Source: Kurthia populi
GTDB taxonomy: Bacteria; Bacillota; Bacilli; Bacillales_A; Planococcaceae
Direction of reading: 5' to 3'
NCBI RefSeq assembly: GCF_042686175.1
Contig: NZ_JBHUOR010000040.1
Span: forward strand, 62,001-126,000
DNA length: 64,000 nt
Position 1 is the first letter of the stretch. Each line of letters starts with the position of its first letter. The position numbers and the translations under genes were made by a program. Below, piece after piece: positions 7,736-16,880 of the stretch. The notes under the pieces are model-generated. The model searched no databases. It saw nothing but the letters and a program-made list of their open reading frames with translations, and was not told the origin of the DNA.

Positions 7736-8358
7736 TCTCTACACAAACTGAACTTCAACGAATTATGAATGACCGTAAATCGGTACGTAAATATAAAGAG
7801 GGTGTCACAATTCCTCAAGAAAACTTAATGGAATTAGTACGACTTGCAACAACTGCTCCATCATCAAGCAATATGCAACCTTGGCGTTTCCTAATTATCC
7901 AAGATGAAGAAGCGAAAAAAGAATTATTACCAATCGCATTCAATCAAGAACAAATCGTACAATCATCTGCAACAATTGCTGTATTAGGTGATTTAAAAAT
8001 GTATGAAAATGCACAAGCAATTTATGATGCAAACGTGGAACAAGGTTTTATGACACGTGAAATTGCGGACAATATGATTAAAAACTCTGTAAACTTATAT
8101 GCTGGTTTACCAGAGGAAGCATTGAAAAATGTGATTCAATTTGATGCTGGTTTAATCTCTATGCAAATCATGTTATTAGCAAAAGAAATGGGTTATGACA
8201 CCGTACCAATGGGTGGCTTTAACAAGCAACAATTTGCAGAGCACTTCAATCTTCCAGAGAATGAATTCCCTGTATTATTAATTTCTATTGGTGAAGCGGC
8301 AGCGCCAGCATACGGTTCTTCACGTATTCCTGCTGAACAATTAACGCGCTTTATCTAA
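7732..8358 (+). CDS. Nitroreductase family flavoprotein
   Basis: 208 residues, the usual length. The N-terminus has the family's MNDRKSVRKYKEG and TTAPSSSNMQPWRFLII signatures, where Arg and Ser residues contact FMN; the C-terminal half holds LLAKEMGYDTVPMGGFN. It should be an FMN-dependent NAD(P)H oxidoreductase acting on quinones or nitro compounds in the cytoplasm. It starts in the ATGA overlap with the MarR gene and ends before a terminator. The pairing suggests induction by toxic quinones or similar electrophiles, the role of the YodC and MhqN proteins. Confidence 0.88.
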   Translation: MISTQTELQRIMNDRKSVRKYKEGVTIPQENLMELVRLATTAPSSSNMQPWRFLIIQDEEAKKELLPIAFNQEQIVQSSATIAVLGDLKMYENAQAIYDANVEQGFMTREIADNMIKNSVNLYAGLPEEALKNVIQFDAGLISMQIMLLAKEMGYDTVPMGGFNKQQFAEHFNLPENEFPVLLISIGEAAAPAYGSSRIPAEQLTRFI

Positions 8359-8370
8359 ATTATCGGAAGC

Positions 8371-8400
8371 AAAAGGCCGCCATTGTGCGGTCTTTTTTTT
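8371..8400 (+). terminator. Terminator of the marR-nitroreductase operon
   Basis: GGCCGC pairs with GCGGTC (one G-T pair), followed by eight T. Confidence 0.75.
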
Positions 8401-8746
8401 ATCGTACATCATTTTTTTTGGCATTATTTTTAGGTATGAAAAAATTTTTTATGCAAATAGGCTAAAAATAAATACAGATTTTCAGTATAAAGAGTTGAAT
8501 TGTATTTTCATTTTTGCTCATTTTGACAGGATGAATAGGAAAAATTAGATTGAATTGTATAATATAGCATTTAAACGTCTTTTTATGGCTGTTGATAAGG
8601 TATTTATTGCTATTTGACAGAGGCATTTTTTTAAGATATTTTCAATAAGGTTAACCAACAAAACATACTGATTTACTATTATGAAACTACATATCCTAGG
8701 CAATAGTGCCGTAATAAATTTAAAGCTATACGGAGGCCCAATATTT
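8401..8746 (+). other. AT-rich upstream region of the LysM/M60 gene
   Basis: No ORF or structured RNA seen. The clearest signal is TTGACA (8614-8619), 17 bases, TATTTT (8637-8642), a likely promoter for the gene starting at 8747. A second TTGACA lies at about 8523-8528 with a weaker -10. Confidence 0.45.
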
Positions 8747-9811
8747 ATGAAAAAAGAATTAGCAGTGACACTGTCTTCGGCTGTATTTTTTGCACCGATG
8801 ACAGCTCTTGCTGATACTTATAAAGTGGAATTTGGTGATAATTTGTGGAACATTTCTAAAACACAAAACAAAGATTTCAATGAAGTATGGAAACTTAATA
8901 ATCAAATAAACAATAAAGATTTAATTTACAAAAATCAATTAATCCAATTGCCACCGACAACTATCAAAAAGGCAACAAAAACGTACAAAGTCGTTGTTGC
9001 TGATAATTTGTGGTTAATTGCACAAAAGAAACAAGTTGATTTCGCTGCATTACTAAAAGCAAATCCACAAATAAAAAATAAAAATCTTATTTATCCGGGG
9101 CAAGAAATTAATTTGCCAGCAACCTTTACAGATGCGAAAGAACGAACGAAAGCGACAAAAGCGTTAGATGGAGCAAACGCATGGACGAATAAAAAGGAAG
9201 CAACTAAAAACTTGCCATCGCATGTAGCAACGAACAAAAAGCAACCAGCGAAAAAGAAAACAACCAAAGTTTTGGCAGGTGCTACGCTATGGAGCATTGC
9301 GAAGGATAATCATGTTAGTGTGCCTGAACTAGTGAAGGCAAATCCGCAAATAAAAGATAAGAATCTTATTTATAAAGAACAAACCCTGACGATTCCATCA
9401 AAAGATGCCAAAAAGCAGAAGAATGAAAATGTAACAGCGGCAAAACCGGTGGTAAAAGAAAAAACACCGACAAAATCAGCTGACAAAGATACGGTAAAAG
9501 TGCCATCAAATTCGGTTATCAAAGATACAGAAAAAGAAACGACAATACCAGCTACAGATGATACGCCAAAAGATTCTTCAGGGGATGCCTCAGGTTCTGT
9601 AGGTAGTGAGGAACCGATAGAGCAGCCGCCAACGACGGAGGACACGAAAGAAGAAATGCCGGATAAAAAAGGCAAGCAGGCAAAGGTGGAATTTTTTGAT
9701 TTATTATCAAATGATAAACTTGATGCCTATGACAGGGTCTTTAAGGTTGCAACAGAGCGTATTGCAGCGGTCACAAATAACGGTGGTAAATACGCGCCAG
9801 CTCAGAGCTGA
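8747..9811 (+). pseudogene. N-terminal part of a LysM cell-wall metalloprotease gene, cut by a frameshift
   Basis: A signal peptide (MKKELAVTLSSAVFF...ALA) is followed by three LysM cell-wall-binding repeats (each with a pattern like GDNLWNISK ... NKDLIYKNQLIQLP), then a Lys/Thr-rich low-complexity linker, and the start of a discoidin-like domain. It ends at a TGA in GGKYAPAQS. The next frame continues the same domain (ASSELKYATDNDTTTHWETG) straight into the protease ORF, so this is the first part of one gene. An upstream ATG at 8681 is in frame, but the GGAGG before 8747 and the signal peptide fix the start there. Either a true pseudogene or a one-base sequence error near 9786-9800. Confidence 0.75.
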
Positions 9812-11871
9812 AGTATGCCACAGATAATGACACAACAACGCACTGGGAAACGGGTAAAAAAAATAGCGAAGATTTCACAAATGAAGTGAACTTTACGTTT
9901 ACGGATATAGAGACAATCAATCGTATTGTGTATACACCACGTCCTGGGGGCAAGGGTTTTGCACAAGCATTTGATATTTACGGCTCTATGACTGAAGATG
10001 GTGAGGATTTCGGATTGGTATCACAAGGAACGTACACACGCTCTGTGACGGATACTGTTGAAATTACATTTGATGAGACAAAATTTAAGCGCTTAAAATT
10101 TGTCTTTACGAAAGCAAATCAAGACTGGGCAGCGGCAGGAGAATTTTCATTTTATGAAGAAGATGTCGTGCGCGATAAAATGGCTGATTTATTTACCGAC
10201 AATACACAAAGTAAGGTAAGTAAAGCATTTAATACTAATAAAAAGTTAGATGCACTTGAAAAGGCAGCGAAAACACATCCACTTTATACACAATACAAAG
10301 AAGATATTGAGTTGGCACGTCGTTTGTTAAATGGTGAAGTGGACACTGCTGGTCGAATTATTACGTCTGAACAACGTGGGAATATGGCGAGCTATTCACA
10401 AAACGTATTGAAAATGCCTTTTGGTTCAAATAGTCAGCCAACAGGGATTGCAGCACGTGTAGGTGATAAAATTACAATTTATGTAGAAGCAGGTGCTAAT
10501 GATCCGCTTCCACAAGTGTTGTTTACACAACAGCAGGGGAACTGGAATGCTTGGAATCGTAGCTTTAATCTGCATGTCGGGAAAAATGTTTTAACCGTAC
10601 CACAAATGTACGATGGAAATGTAACACAGGGTGGACCGATTTATATCGTCAATCCATATACGTCTGAAAATCAATCAAAAGCACCGGTTGTCCGTATTGA
10701 AGGAGGCGAACGTTTCCCGTTGTTTGAAAAGGGAGGCAATGTCGCTGAATTTAAAACGTTCTTAAAAGACTACCAAACACGTTTAGCTGCTGATGTAGCG
10801 GCACATCCTGATGTGAAGGACCGTGAAATGATTGATGTCGCAGAAGTGATGAGTGACCGCATTTTATTCACAGGTACTGCTTCAAAAGCGTATAAACAAT
10901 ATGTGACGAATGCTATTAATCCTCAAAAAACTGCTGAGGGCTATGATGTATGGATTAAACGTATTTTTGATTTCTCAGGCCTAGATAGTAGTAAGCCTGA
11001 GCATGATCCACAACTAGTTCGTGAAAACATTCGCTATATGCAGCCATTTGGCTCGATGTATGCGGCTGGGAATCATACTGGTATTCAAGCCTATACCATT
11101 CCTTTCTTATTCTCGAGTGACTTCAGCAAAACGTACCCAGGCTGGGGCTTAACACATGAAATTGGGCACCGTATGGCTGTTGGGATGCGTGAATACGGCG
11201 AGGTAACAAATAATATGGTATCGATGGCGATGTCTGTGGAATACAATTCCCTGGATAACCGAATTCCATTTGAAACCATTTATCAACAAACGCTAGAAGA
11301 AAATAAAGTACAAATGGCAGATCAATCATTAACTGTTCGGTTAGGAACATTTTGGCAGCTAGAGCTTGCGCATCCAGGGTACTGGGCGGAGCTAAATAAA
11401 TTATACCGTGAAGAGCCGATTTCATTATCGGACGGGGATGCGACACGTCAGCAATATATCGTGACGTATTCATCACGCGTCTTGAAAAAGGATTTAAGTA
11501 ACTATTTTGCAAGACACGGCTTTACGGTTAATGACGAAACACGTAAGGAAACGAGTAAATATGCGCAGCCGAAGAAATTATGGTACTTAAACAATAAAGT
11601 TTTAGACTATAAGGGAACCGGCTTTAGTACAGGTGTGAAACCAAATGTGACAATGACGCATAGTACAACGAAAAATGTACTTGGTTTAAGCATGGATGAT
11701 GCACAAGCAACGCATTTACTTGGCTATGAAATTTATCGAAATGGTGAATTAATTGCATTTACGGCGAATCCGAACTATACGGATGAAACGTCGGAAGCGG
11801 CAACGTATGATATCATTGCTTATGATAAAAAATTAGGTACGACAAAGGCAACAACAGTAAAAGCACAATAA
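9790..11871 (+). pseudogene. C-terminal part of the same gene: M60-like zinc metallopeptidase
   Basis: The in-frame coding starts right after a TAA at 9787; the first internal start is GTG 9886 (661 residues from there), which has no ribosome site. Order of parts: rest of an F5/8C-like domain (VNFTFTDIETINRIVYTPR), a helical linker, then the peptidase with zinc motif HEIGHRM (His at about residue 424 from GTG 9886) followed by GEVTNN, giving the HExxH...E pattern of M60 enzymes, and a C-terminal FN3-like module (LGYEIYRNGELIAFT). M60-like enzymes act on glycoproteins such as mucins. With the LysM part at 8747 it would be a secreted, wall-attached protease of about 1,040 residues. Confidence 0.75.
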
Positions 11872-11873
11872 AG

Positions 11874-11913
11874 AAAAAGGAGAAAGCGCTAAACTCGCGC
11901 TTTCTCCTTTTTT
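11874..11913. terminator. Bidirectional terminator between the M60 gene and metE
   Basis: GGAGAAAGCGC pairs with GCGCTTTCTCC, with A and T runs outside. It serves both convergent genes. Confidence 0.85.
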
Positions 11914-11919
11914 AGTCGT

Positions 11920-14205
11920 TTAATTCGTTTGTAATGTTTTTTTGCGTAATGCTTTTGCTGCTTCGACCATATGTTTTAGTGAGGCAACGGTTTCAGGTTC
12001 CTGGCGTGTTTTTAGACCACAGTCTGGGTTGACCCAGAAATGATTTGCTGGAATGACCGCAAGACTTTCTTCTAAAATCGTTGTCATTTCATCTGCTGAT
12101 GGGACACGCGGGCTATGGATATCATAAACACCTAAGCCGATACCATACGGATAAGGATTTTCTTTTAGTGAATGAATTAATTCGCCGTGGCTACGTGATG
12201 TTTCAAGTGAAATGACATCGGCATCAAGTGCGGTAATAGGGTCAATAAAGTCATTAAACTCACAATAGCACATATGTGTGTGAATTTGTGTCGTAGTATC
12301 GACGCTTGACGTGGCAAGCTTGAAGGCATCAATAGCCCAGTTTAAGTAAGCTTGCCAGTTGTCTTGACGCAGCGGTAACCCTTCGCGTAGTGCAGGCTCA
12401 TCCACTTGGATAATGCGAATGCCCGCTTCCTCTAATGCATGAATTTCTTTTCGAAGTGCTAGGGCAATTTGTGCTGCGACTACATCACGTGGAAGATCAT
12501 TTCGAACGAATGACCAGTTCAAAATCGTGACAGGCCCAGTTAACATACCTTTCATCCATTTATCGGTATGTTGCTGTGCAAAGACGGTTTCTTTTACAGT
12601 CATTGGCGCAAGCCAGTCGACATCACCGTAAATAATTGGCGGCTTAACACAGCGTGAGCCATACGACACCACCCATGCAAACTTAGTGAATGCAAAGCCA
12701 GCTAGTTTTTCACCAAAGTATTCAACCATGTCCGTACGTTCAAATTCACCATGTACAAGAACATCTAAATCAATTTCTTCTTGTAAGGCAATCCAGCGCA
12801 ATGTTTCAGCATCTAGTTTTGCTTCATATGCCGAGTCGTCTAAATCGCCACGTCGCCAAGCAGCACGCCATGAACGGACTTCTTTTGATTGTGGGAAGCT
12901 GCCAATTGTTGTCGTTGGGAATAATGGTAAATGAAGTGCCTGTTGTTGTAATGCAAGACGTTCTGTAAATGGGACGGTACGCTTAAAATCTTTCTCTTCT
13001 AACTTAGCAAGTGCTGTAGACACGCTTTCATTTTGACGACTTGCATGATTTTTTAATGCTTCAATACGCTTCATGCTAGCAGATACCGCCGTTGGTGTTG
13101 GCCACTCACCGCTTTCGATATAGCCACTTACTTCGACAAGTTCACCTAATTTTTCATCACTGAATGCGAGTGCATCTTTTAGTGTATCGAAGAGCGTTGT
13201 TTCATTCGCAACGGTCACCGGGCAGTGCTGCAAGCTACAAGAGGGTTGCAGCCAAATAGCTTGAGGTGATACAAGTGTTTGAACGGCTTGTACATCTTGT
13301 GCAACTTCCTGTAAATTACTTGCCCAAATATCACGACCATTAACCACGCCAAGTGCTAATGTTTTTTGTGGTGGGAAGCCATGCTGACGAAGCGCAGCTA
13401 AATTTTCTTTTTTGCCATGAATTAAATCTAATCCGATACCAGCCACTGGTAAATTCGTGATGCGTTCAAAATCTGTTAACGCTTCGAAATAGGTTGTCAG
13501 CATCACTTTTGCTTGTGGCACAGCCTCGACAAGTTGTGTATAAATAACTTCTGCTAAGCGACAATCTTCCTCTGATAGGGCAGTAGTCAAAATCGGCTCC
13601 TCTAATTGAATCCACTCTGCTCCAACATCTACAAGTTGCTGTAAAACCTGTGCGTAAAGAGGCAGTAGCTCCAATAAATAGTGGGCAAGTTCTTTATCAC
13701 GATAGCCTTTCGTTAATTGAGAGAAGGTCATTGGCCCGATTAGTGTTGGTTTCACGTCAATATCAACCGCTTCTTTTGCCTCTAAGAACCAATCTACATA
13801 ATGATTATGATTTAATTTCAGTTTCGCGCCCTCGTATTCGGGAACGATGTAGTGATAATTAGTATTGAACCATTTTGTCATTTCGCAAGCGACCGTGTCA
13901 GTCGTACCACGAGCCATCGCATAATATGTAGTAAGAGAAGGTACATCTTCTAGTGAGCGATAACGAGATGGGATTAAGTTAAAAAGAAATGCAAGATCGA
14001 GCATACGGTCATACATCGTAAAATCACCAGATGTTACTTGCGTTAGGCCGAGTTTTTGTTGTTTTTTTAAATGGGTAATGCGTAATTTTTTCCACTCTGC
14101 TTGTAATGTATCTTCGCTAATCGCTTGTTTCCAAAATTTTTCTACGAGACGTTTCCATTCGCGGTTTTCTCCGATATACGGGTAACCAATTGTTGTTGTA
14201 ATCAT
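11920..14205 (-). CDS. metE: Cobalamin-independent methionine synthase
   Basis: 761 residues, full length. Transfers the methyl group from 5-methyltetrahydropteroyl-triglutamate to homocysteine, the last step of methionine synthesis, in the cytoplasm. The N-terminal domain (residues 1 to about 400) and catalytic C-terminal domain (TTTIGSFPQSKEVR onward) are both present, as are the zinc ligands in HTHMCYCEF, ISLETSRSH and NPDCGLKTR. GGAGG precedes the ATG. It is under a cobalamin riboswitch with a terminator, so it should be shut off when B12 is available and a B12-dependent synthase can take over. Confidence 0.97.
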   Translation of the reverse strand: MITTTIGYPYIGENREWKRLVEKFWKQAISEDTLQAEWKKLRITHLKKQQKLGLTQVTSGDFTMYDRMLDLAFLFNLIPSRYRSLEDVPSLTTYYAMARGTTDTVACEMTKWFNTNYHYIVPEYEGAKLKLNHNHYVDWFLEAKEAVDIDVKPTLIGPMTFSQLTKGYRDKELAHYLLELLPLYAQVLQQLVDVGAEWIQLEEPILTTALSEEDCRLAEVIYTQLVEAVPQAKVMLTTYFEALTDFERITNLPVAGIGLDLIHGKKENLAALRQHGFPPQKTLALGVVNGRDIWASNLQEVAQDVQAVQTLVSPQAIWLQPSCSLQHCPVTVANETTLFDTLKDALAFSDEKLGELVEVSGYIESGEWPTPTAVSASMKRIEALKNHASRQNESVSTALAKLEEKDFKRTVPFTERLALQQQALHLPLFPTTTIGSFPQSKEVRSWRAAWRRGDLDDSAYEAKLDAETLRWIALQEEIDLDVLVHGEFERTDMVEYFGEKLAGFAFTKFAWVVSYGSRCVKPPIIYGDVDWLAPMTVKETVFAQQHTDKWMKGMLTGPVTILNWSFVRNDLPRDVVAAQIALALRKEIHALEEAGIRIIQVDEPALREGLPLRQDNWQAYLNWAIDAFKLATSSVDTTTQIHTHMCYCEFNDFIDPITALDADVISLETSRSHGELIHSLKENPYPYGIGLGVYDIHSPRVPSADEMTTILEESLAVIPANHFWVNPDCGLKTRQEPETVASLKHMVEAAKALRKKTLQTN

Positions 14206-14242
14206 GTATATTCCTCCTTTGGTGTATTACATAACTCCAAAT

Positions 14243-14270
14243 AAAAAAGCTATTTCAATTAAGAAATAGC
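14243..14270 (-). terminator. Riboswitch-controlled terminator in the metE leader
   Basis: Minus sense: GCTATTTC, six-base loop, GAAATAGC, then TTTTTT. It lies between the cobalamin aptamer and the metE ribosome site, the place of an expression platform that works by premature termination. Confidence 0.75.
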
Positions 14271-14365
14271 GGAAGAATCTATGCATTATTAAAAAAGTCG
14301 AATCCTTTTGACCGACCATCGCACAGAACACCGCCCATCTCCACGTGAGCCTTTGGTGTGTACTC

Positions 14366-14530
14366 AAAACAGGCAGGTCTCCTGACTTATCATCAACATG
14401 CTTAAAGCCTTCCCATTTACACAGTGGCGAATTTTTAAGCACTCCGAATTACAGTTGCGGGACAGCGACGGATTCACACCATACTTCCCTTTTAAGCATG
14501 TTCTCACATGCACCGGTTTGTAACACGTTA
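14366..14530 (-). ncRNA. Cobalamin (B12) riboswitch controlling metE
   Basis: In the minus sense the leader shows the conserved aptamer blocks in order: AAAAGGGAAG with GGTGTGAATCC, GTCGCTGTCCCGCAACTGT (B12 box region), CGCCACTGTG, and AAGTCAGGAGACCTGCC with the pairing 3' side. These are established signatures of the AdoCbl aptamer. It is followed by a terminator and metE. Ligand binding should lower metE expression. Confidence 0.92.
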
Positions 14531-14777
14531 TGTAATTGAACAATACTATAGCATATATTTTTCAGAAAATAAAATATATTTTGAAAATGAGCAGAATTTT
14601 ACTTAAAACCATCTAAAACAATACGAGATGAATTATTTGATGTTATACTGTAAGAAAACATCGCTACACCCAATAATTTATACATAAAACGTAGTGTGCG
14701 AAAAACTTAGGTATATAGTATAACGCCAGATAATGGGCTGTTTTAAAATACTTATAGAAGAAATTAGGAGGGATACA

Positions 14778-15914
14778 ATGACGATTCTACTAGTGGATGA
14801 CAACAAGGTAAATCTATTTGTCATGGAGAAAATTTTAAAAAGTGCTGGGTACGATAATTGTGTATCTCTGACATCAGCTCAGGCACTGTATGATTATTTG
14901 AAAATTGATGAACTAAAGTATAAGCCAGATTCAGTGGATCTAATTTTATTAGACATTATGATGCCAGAAATTGATGGTATCGAAGCGTGTCGGACGATTC
15001 GTCGTGATGAGCGTTATAAAAATATCCAAATTTTATTTACAACTGCACTTGATGATAAGAAAAAATTATCAGAAGCACTTGGCGCTGGTGGTAATGATTA
15101 TATTACAAAACCAATTAACAAAACTGAATTACTAGCGCGTATGGATGTGGCGCTCCGTTTAAAACAAGAGCTGGATTGGCATATGATTCATGATGAAAAG
15201 ATTGAAAATGAATTAAATTTAGCAGCACATGTGCAGCGCAGTTTATTAAGTGAACCTTTTACTGATGACAAGCTTGCTGTACAAGTGGCGTATAAACCGT
15301 CATTTAATTTAGCTGGGGACATGTATTACTGGGAACAAATAGATGAGGATCGCTATGCCGTAATGTTATTTGACATGATGGGGCATGGTATTTCGGCTTC
15401 CCTCGTTTGTATGTTTATTTCATCTGCGCTGCGTGATAGTGTGAAGAAACGTGTAAAGCCGGCTGAAGTGATGATCGAATTAAATCGCTATATGTCCTTA
15501 TTGCATACAGATAAAGAAAAAATTCCATACTACTTTACAGGTGTTTATATGCTAATTAATACGAAGGAAAAAACGATTGAGTATGTCAATGCAGGGCATC
15601 CGCATGGCTATGTGTGGCTGAACGAAGAAGAACTTGTACATTTGAACAACAATTCCTGTGCAATTGGCTTTTTCGATGATATTGATGTGAAATCACAAAC
15701 GATTTCATACGAAAACTCGGCGCAAATTATTCTGTTTACAGATGGTGTGCTAGAGGCGATGCATCCAGATGAATTTGAAGCGGAGCGACGTATGGATAAG
15801 CTTGCTGTACAAACATTATCACTTGATAAACCATTACTTGATTATGTTATTCCGCGTGAACAGCAAGAGAATCAACCAGATGATATGTGTATGCTTGTGA
15901 TTCAGGCAAATTAA
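14778..15914 (+). CDS. Response regulator with SpoIIE-type serine phosphatase output
   Basis: 378 residues. An N-terminal receiver domain (MTILLVDDNKVNLFVMEKI; phospho-acceptor Asp in LILLDIMMPEIDG, about residue 58; conserved Lys in YITKPIN) is joined to a C-terminal PP2C/SpoIIE phosphatase with the metal-binding AGDMYYWEQID and MLFDMMGHG motifs. Such proteins relay a two-component signal to a partner-switching module by dephosphorylating an anti-sigma antagonist. An upstream ATG at 14733 is in frame, but GGAGG is spaced for 14778. It is convergent with a CheR and a hybrid kinase gene, which may supply its phosphoryl group; no RsbV/W pair is in the window. Confidence 0.92.
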   Translation: MTILLVDDNKVNLFVMEKILKSAGYDNCVSLTSAQALYDYLKIDELKYKPDSVDLILLDIMMPEIDGIEACRTIRRDERYKNIQILFTTALDDKKKLSEALGAGGNDYITKPINKTELLARMDVALRLKQELDWHMIHDEKIENELNLAAHVQRSLLSEPFTDDKLAVQVAYKPSFNLAGDMYYWEQIDEDRYAVMLFDMMGHGISASLVCMFISSALRDSVKKRVKPAEVMIELNRYMSLLHTDKEKIPYYFTGVYMLINTKEKTIEYVNAGHPHGYVWLNEEELVHLNNNSCAIGFFDDIDVKSQTISYENSAQIILFTDGVLEAMHPDEFEAERRMDKLAVQTLSLDKPLLDYVIPREQQENQPDDMCMLVIQAN

Positions 15915-16053
15915 AAAGAGGCTTTGACATATGTGTCAGAAAAGCCGCTCCTATGAGCATAAGAAAAACCGGAATCGCGCTGTGGCGCGGTTCCGGTTTT
16001 TCGTTGTGAACGCTAAAAAAGGAGCATGACGTGTTTTGTCCCAGCCTCTTTTT
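15913..16053. terminator. Nested hairpin acting as a bidirectional terminator
   Basis: The core AAAAACCGGAA-TCGCG / CGCG-GTTCCGGTTTTT (about 15964-16001) is enclosed by AAAAAGAGGCT (15913-15923) and AGCCTCTTTTT (16043-16053); shorter palindromes such as GACATATGTGTC (15924-15937 region) lie between. It separates the convergent phosphatase and cheR genes. Confidence 0.7.
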
Positions 16054-16880
16054 TAGTCATAGATTTTTTGATAAATTTTTTCATTCGTAATCGTTTCTTC
16101 AAATTTAGGCATAATATCTGAGAAGCGGAGCGATTCTTTTGCACCGAGGCAAAGGAAGCCACCACGTGATAGACTATCGTGGAAAAGCTTATATACTTTA
16201 TTTTGAAGTGGTGGTGAAAAATAAATCAATACGTTACGACAAATAATTAAGTGAAATTCATTAAATGATTGATCTGTCACTAAGTTATGCTGTGCAAAAC
16301 TAATTGATTCAAGAAGCTCCGGTTTTATATACGCAAAATGACTGTCCGTATAATAATATTCAGAGAAAGCTTGGCTACCACCCGCAAGCATATAATTTTT
16401 CGTATAGTTTTGCATTTTTTGAATGGGGAACCGGGCAGCCTGCGCACGCTCAAGTACGTCCTCATTCATGTCGGTTGCGTAGAGAGTAGCTTTATCAATC
16501 AACCCAAGCTCTGTAAGTAAAATGGCGACGGAAAAAACTTCTTCTCCCGTAGCGCAGCCGGCATGCCAAATACGAATGTCATCTAATTTTTTAAAACGCG
16601 GTAAAATGTCTTCGCGTAATGCTCTGAAAAAGCTAGGGTCACGAAACATTTCCGTGACATTAATCGAGAAGTCATTTAATAATTCTTTGCGTATTTTCTC
16701 ATCATAGATTACTTTTTCCGTTAAACGAGAGATGTTTGGTAAATGCTCGAGTGCTAGACGATTATGCACTCGACGTGTAATAGAGGAGCGATTGTACTCT
16801 CTAAAATCATAAGAAGTTAATTGATAAATCGCTTCTAATAAAAGTGCTACCTCTAATTCTTCAGTTGCCGTTGTTTCCAT
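16053..16880 (-). CDS. CheR-type protein-glutamate methyltransferase
   Basis: 275 residues. An N-terminal helical CheR domain (YDFREYNRSSITRRVHNRL) is followed by an SAM-binding methyltransferase fold with WHAGCATGEEVFSVAILL and FHLIICRNVLIYF. It methylates glutamate side chains, classically on chemoreceptors. The start codon overlaps the stop of the hybrid kinase gene (TAATG), so the two are co-translated and the kinase, or a receptor acting with it, is a likely substrate or partner. No chemotaxis genes are nearby, so the use is probably outside flagellar chemotaxis. Confidence 0.93.
   Translation of the reverse strand: METTATEELEVALLLEAIYQLTSYDFREYNRSSITRRVHNRLALEHLPNISRLTEKVIYDEKIRKELLNDFSINVTEMFRDPSFFRALREDILPRFKKLDDIRIWHAGCATGEEVFSVAILLTELGLIDKATLYATDMNEDVLERAQAARFPIQKMQNYTKNYMLAGGSQAFSEYYYTDSHFAYIKPELLESISFAQHNLVTDQSFNEFHLIICRNVLIYFSPPLQNKVYKLFHDSLSRGGFLCLGAKESLRFSDIMPKFEETITNEKIYQKIYD

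Noticed and set aside
11123..11512. 129-residue minus-strand ORF inside the M60 protease region
   Set aside because: Shadow of a clear coding frame; no ribosome site and no recognisable domain.
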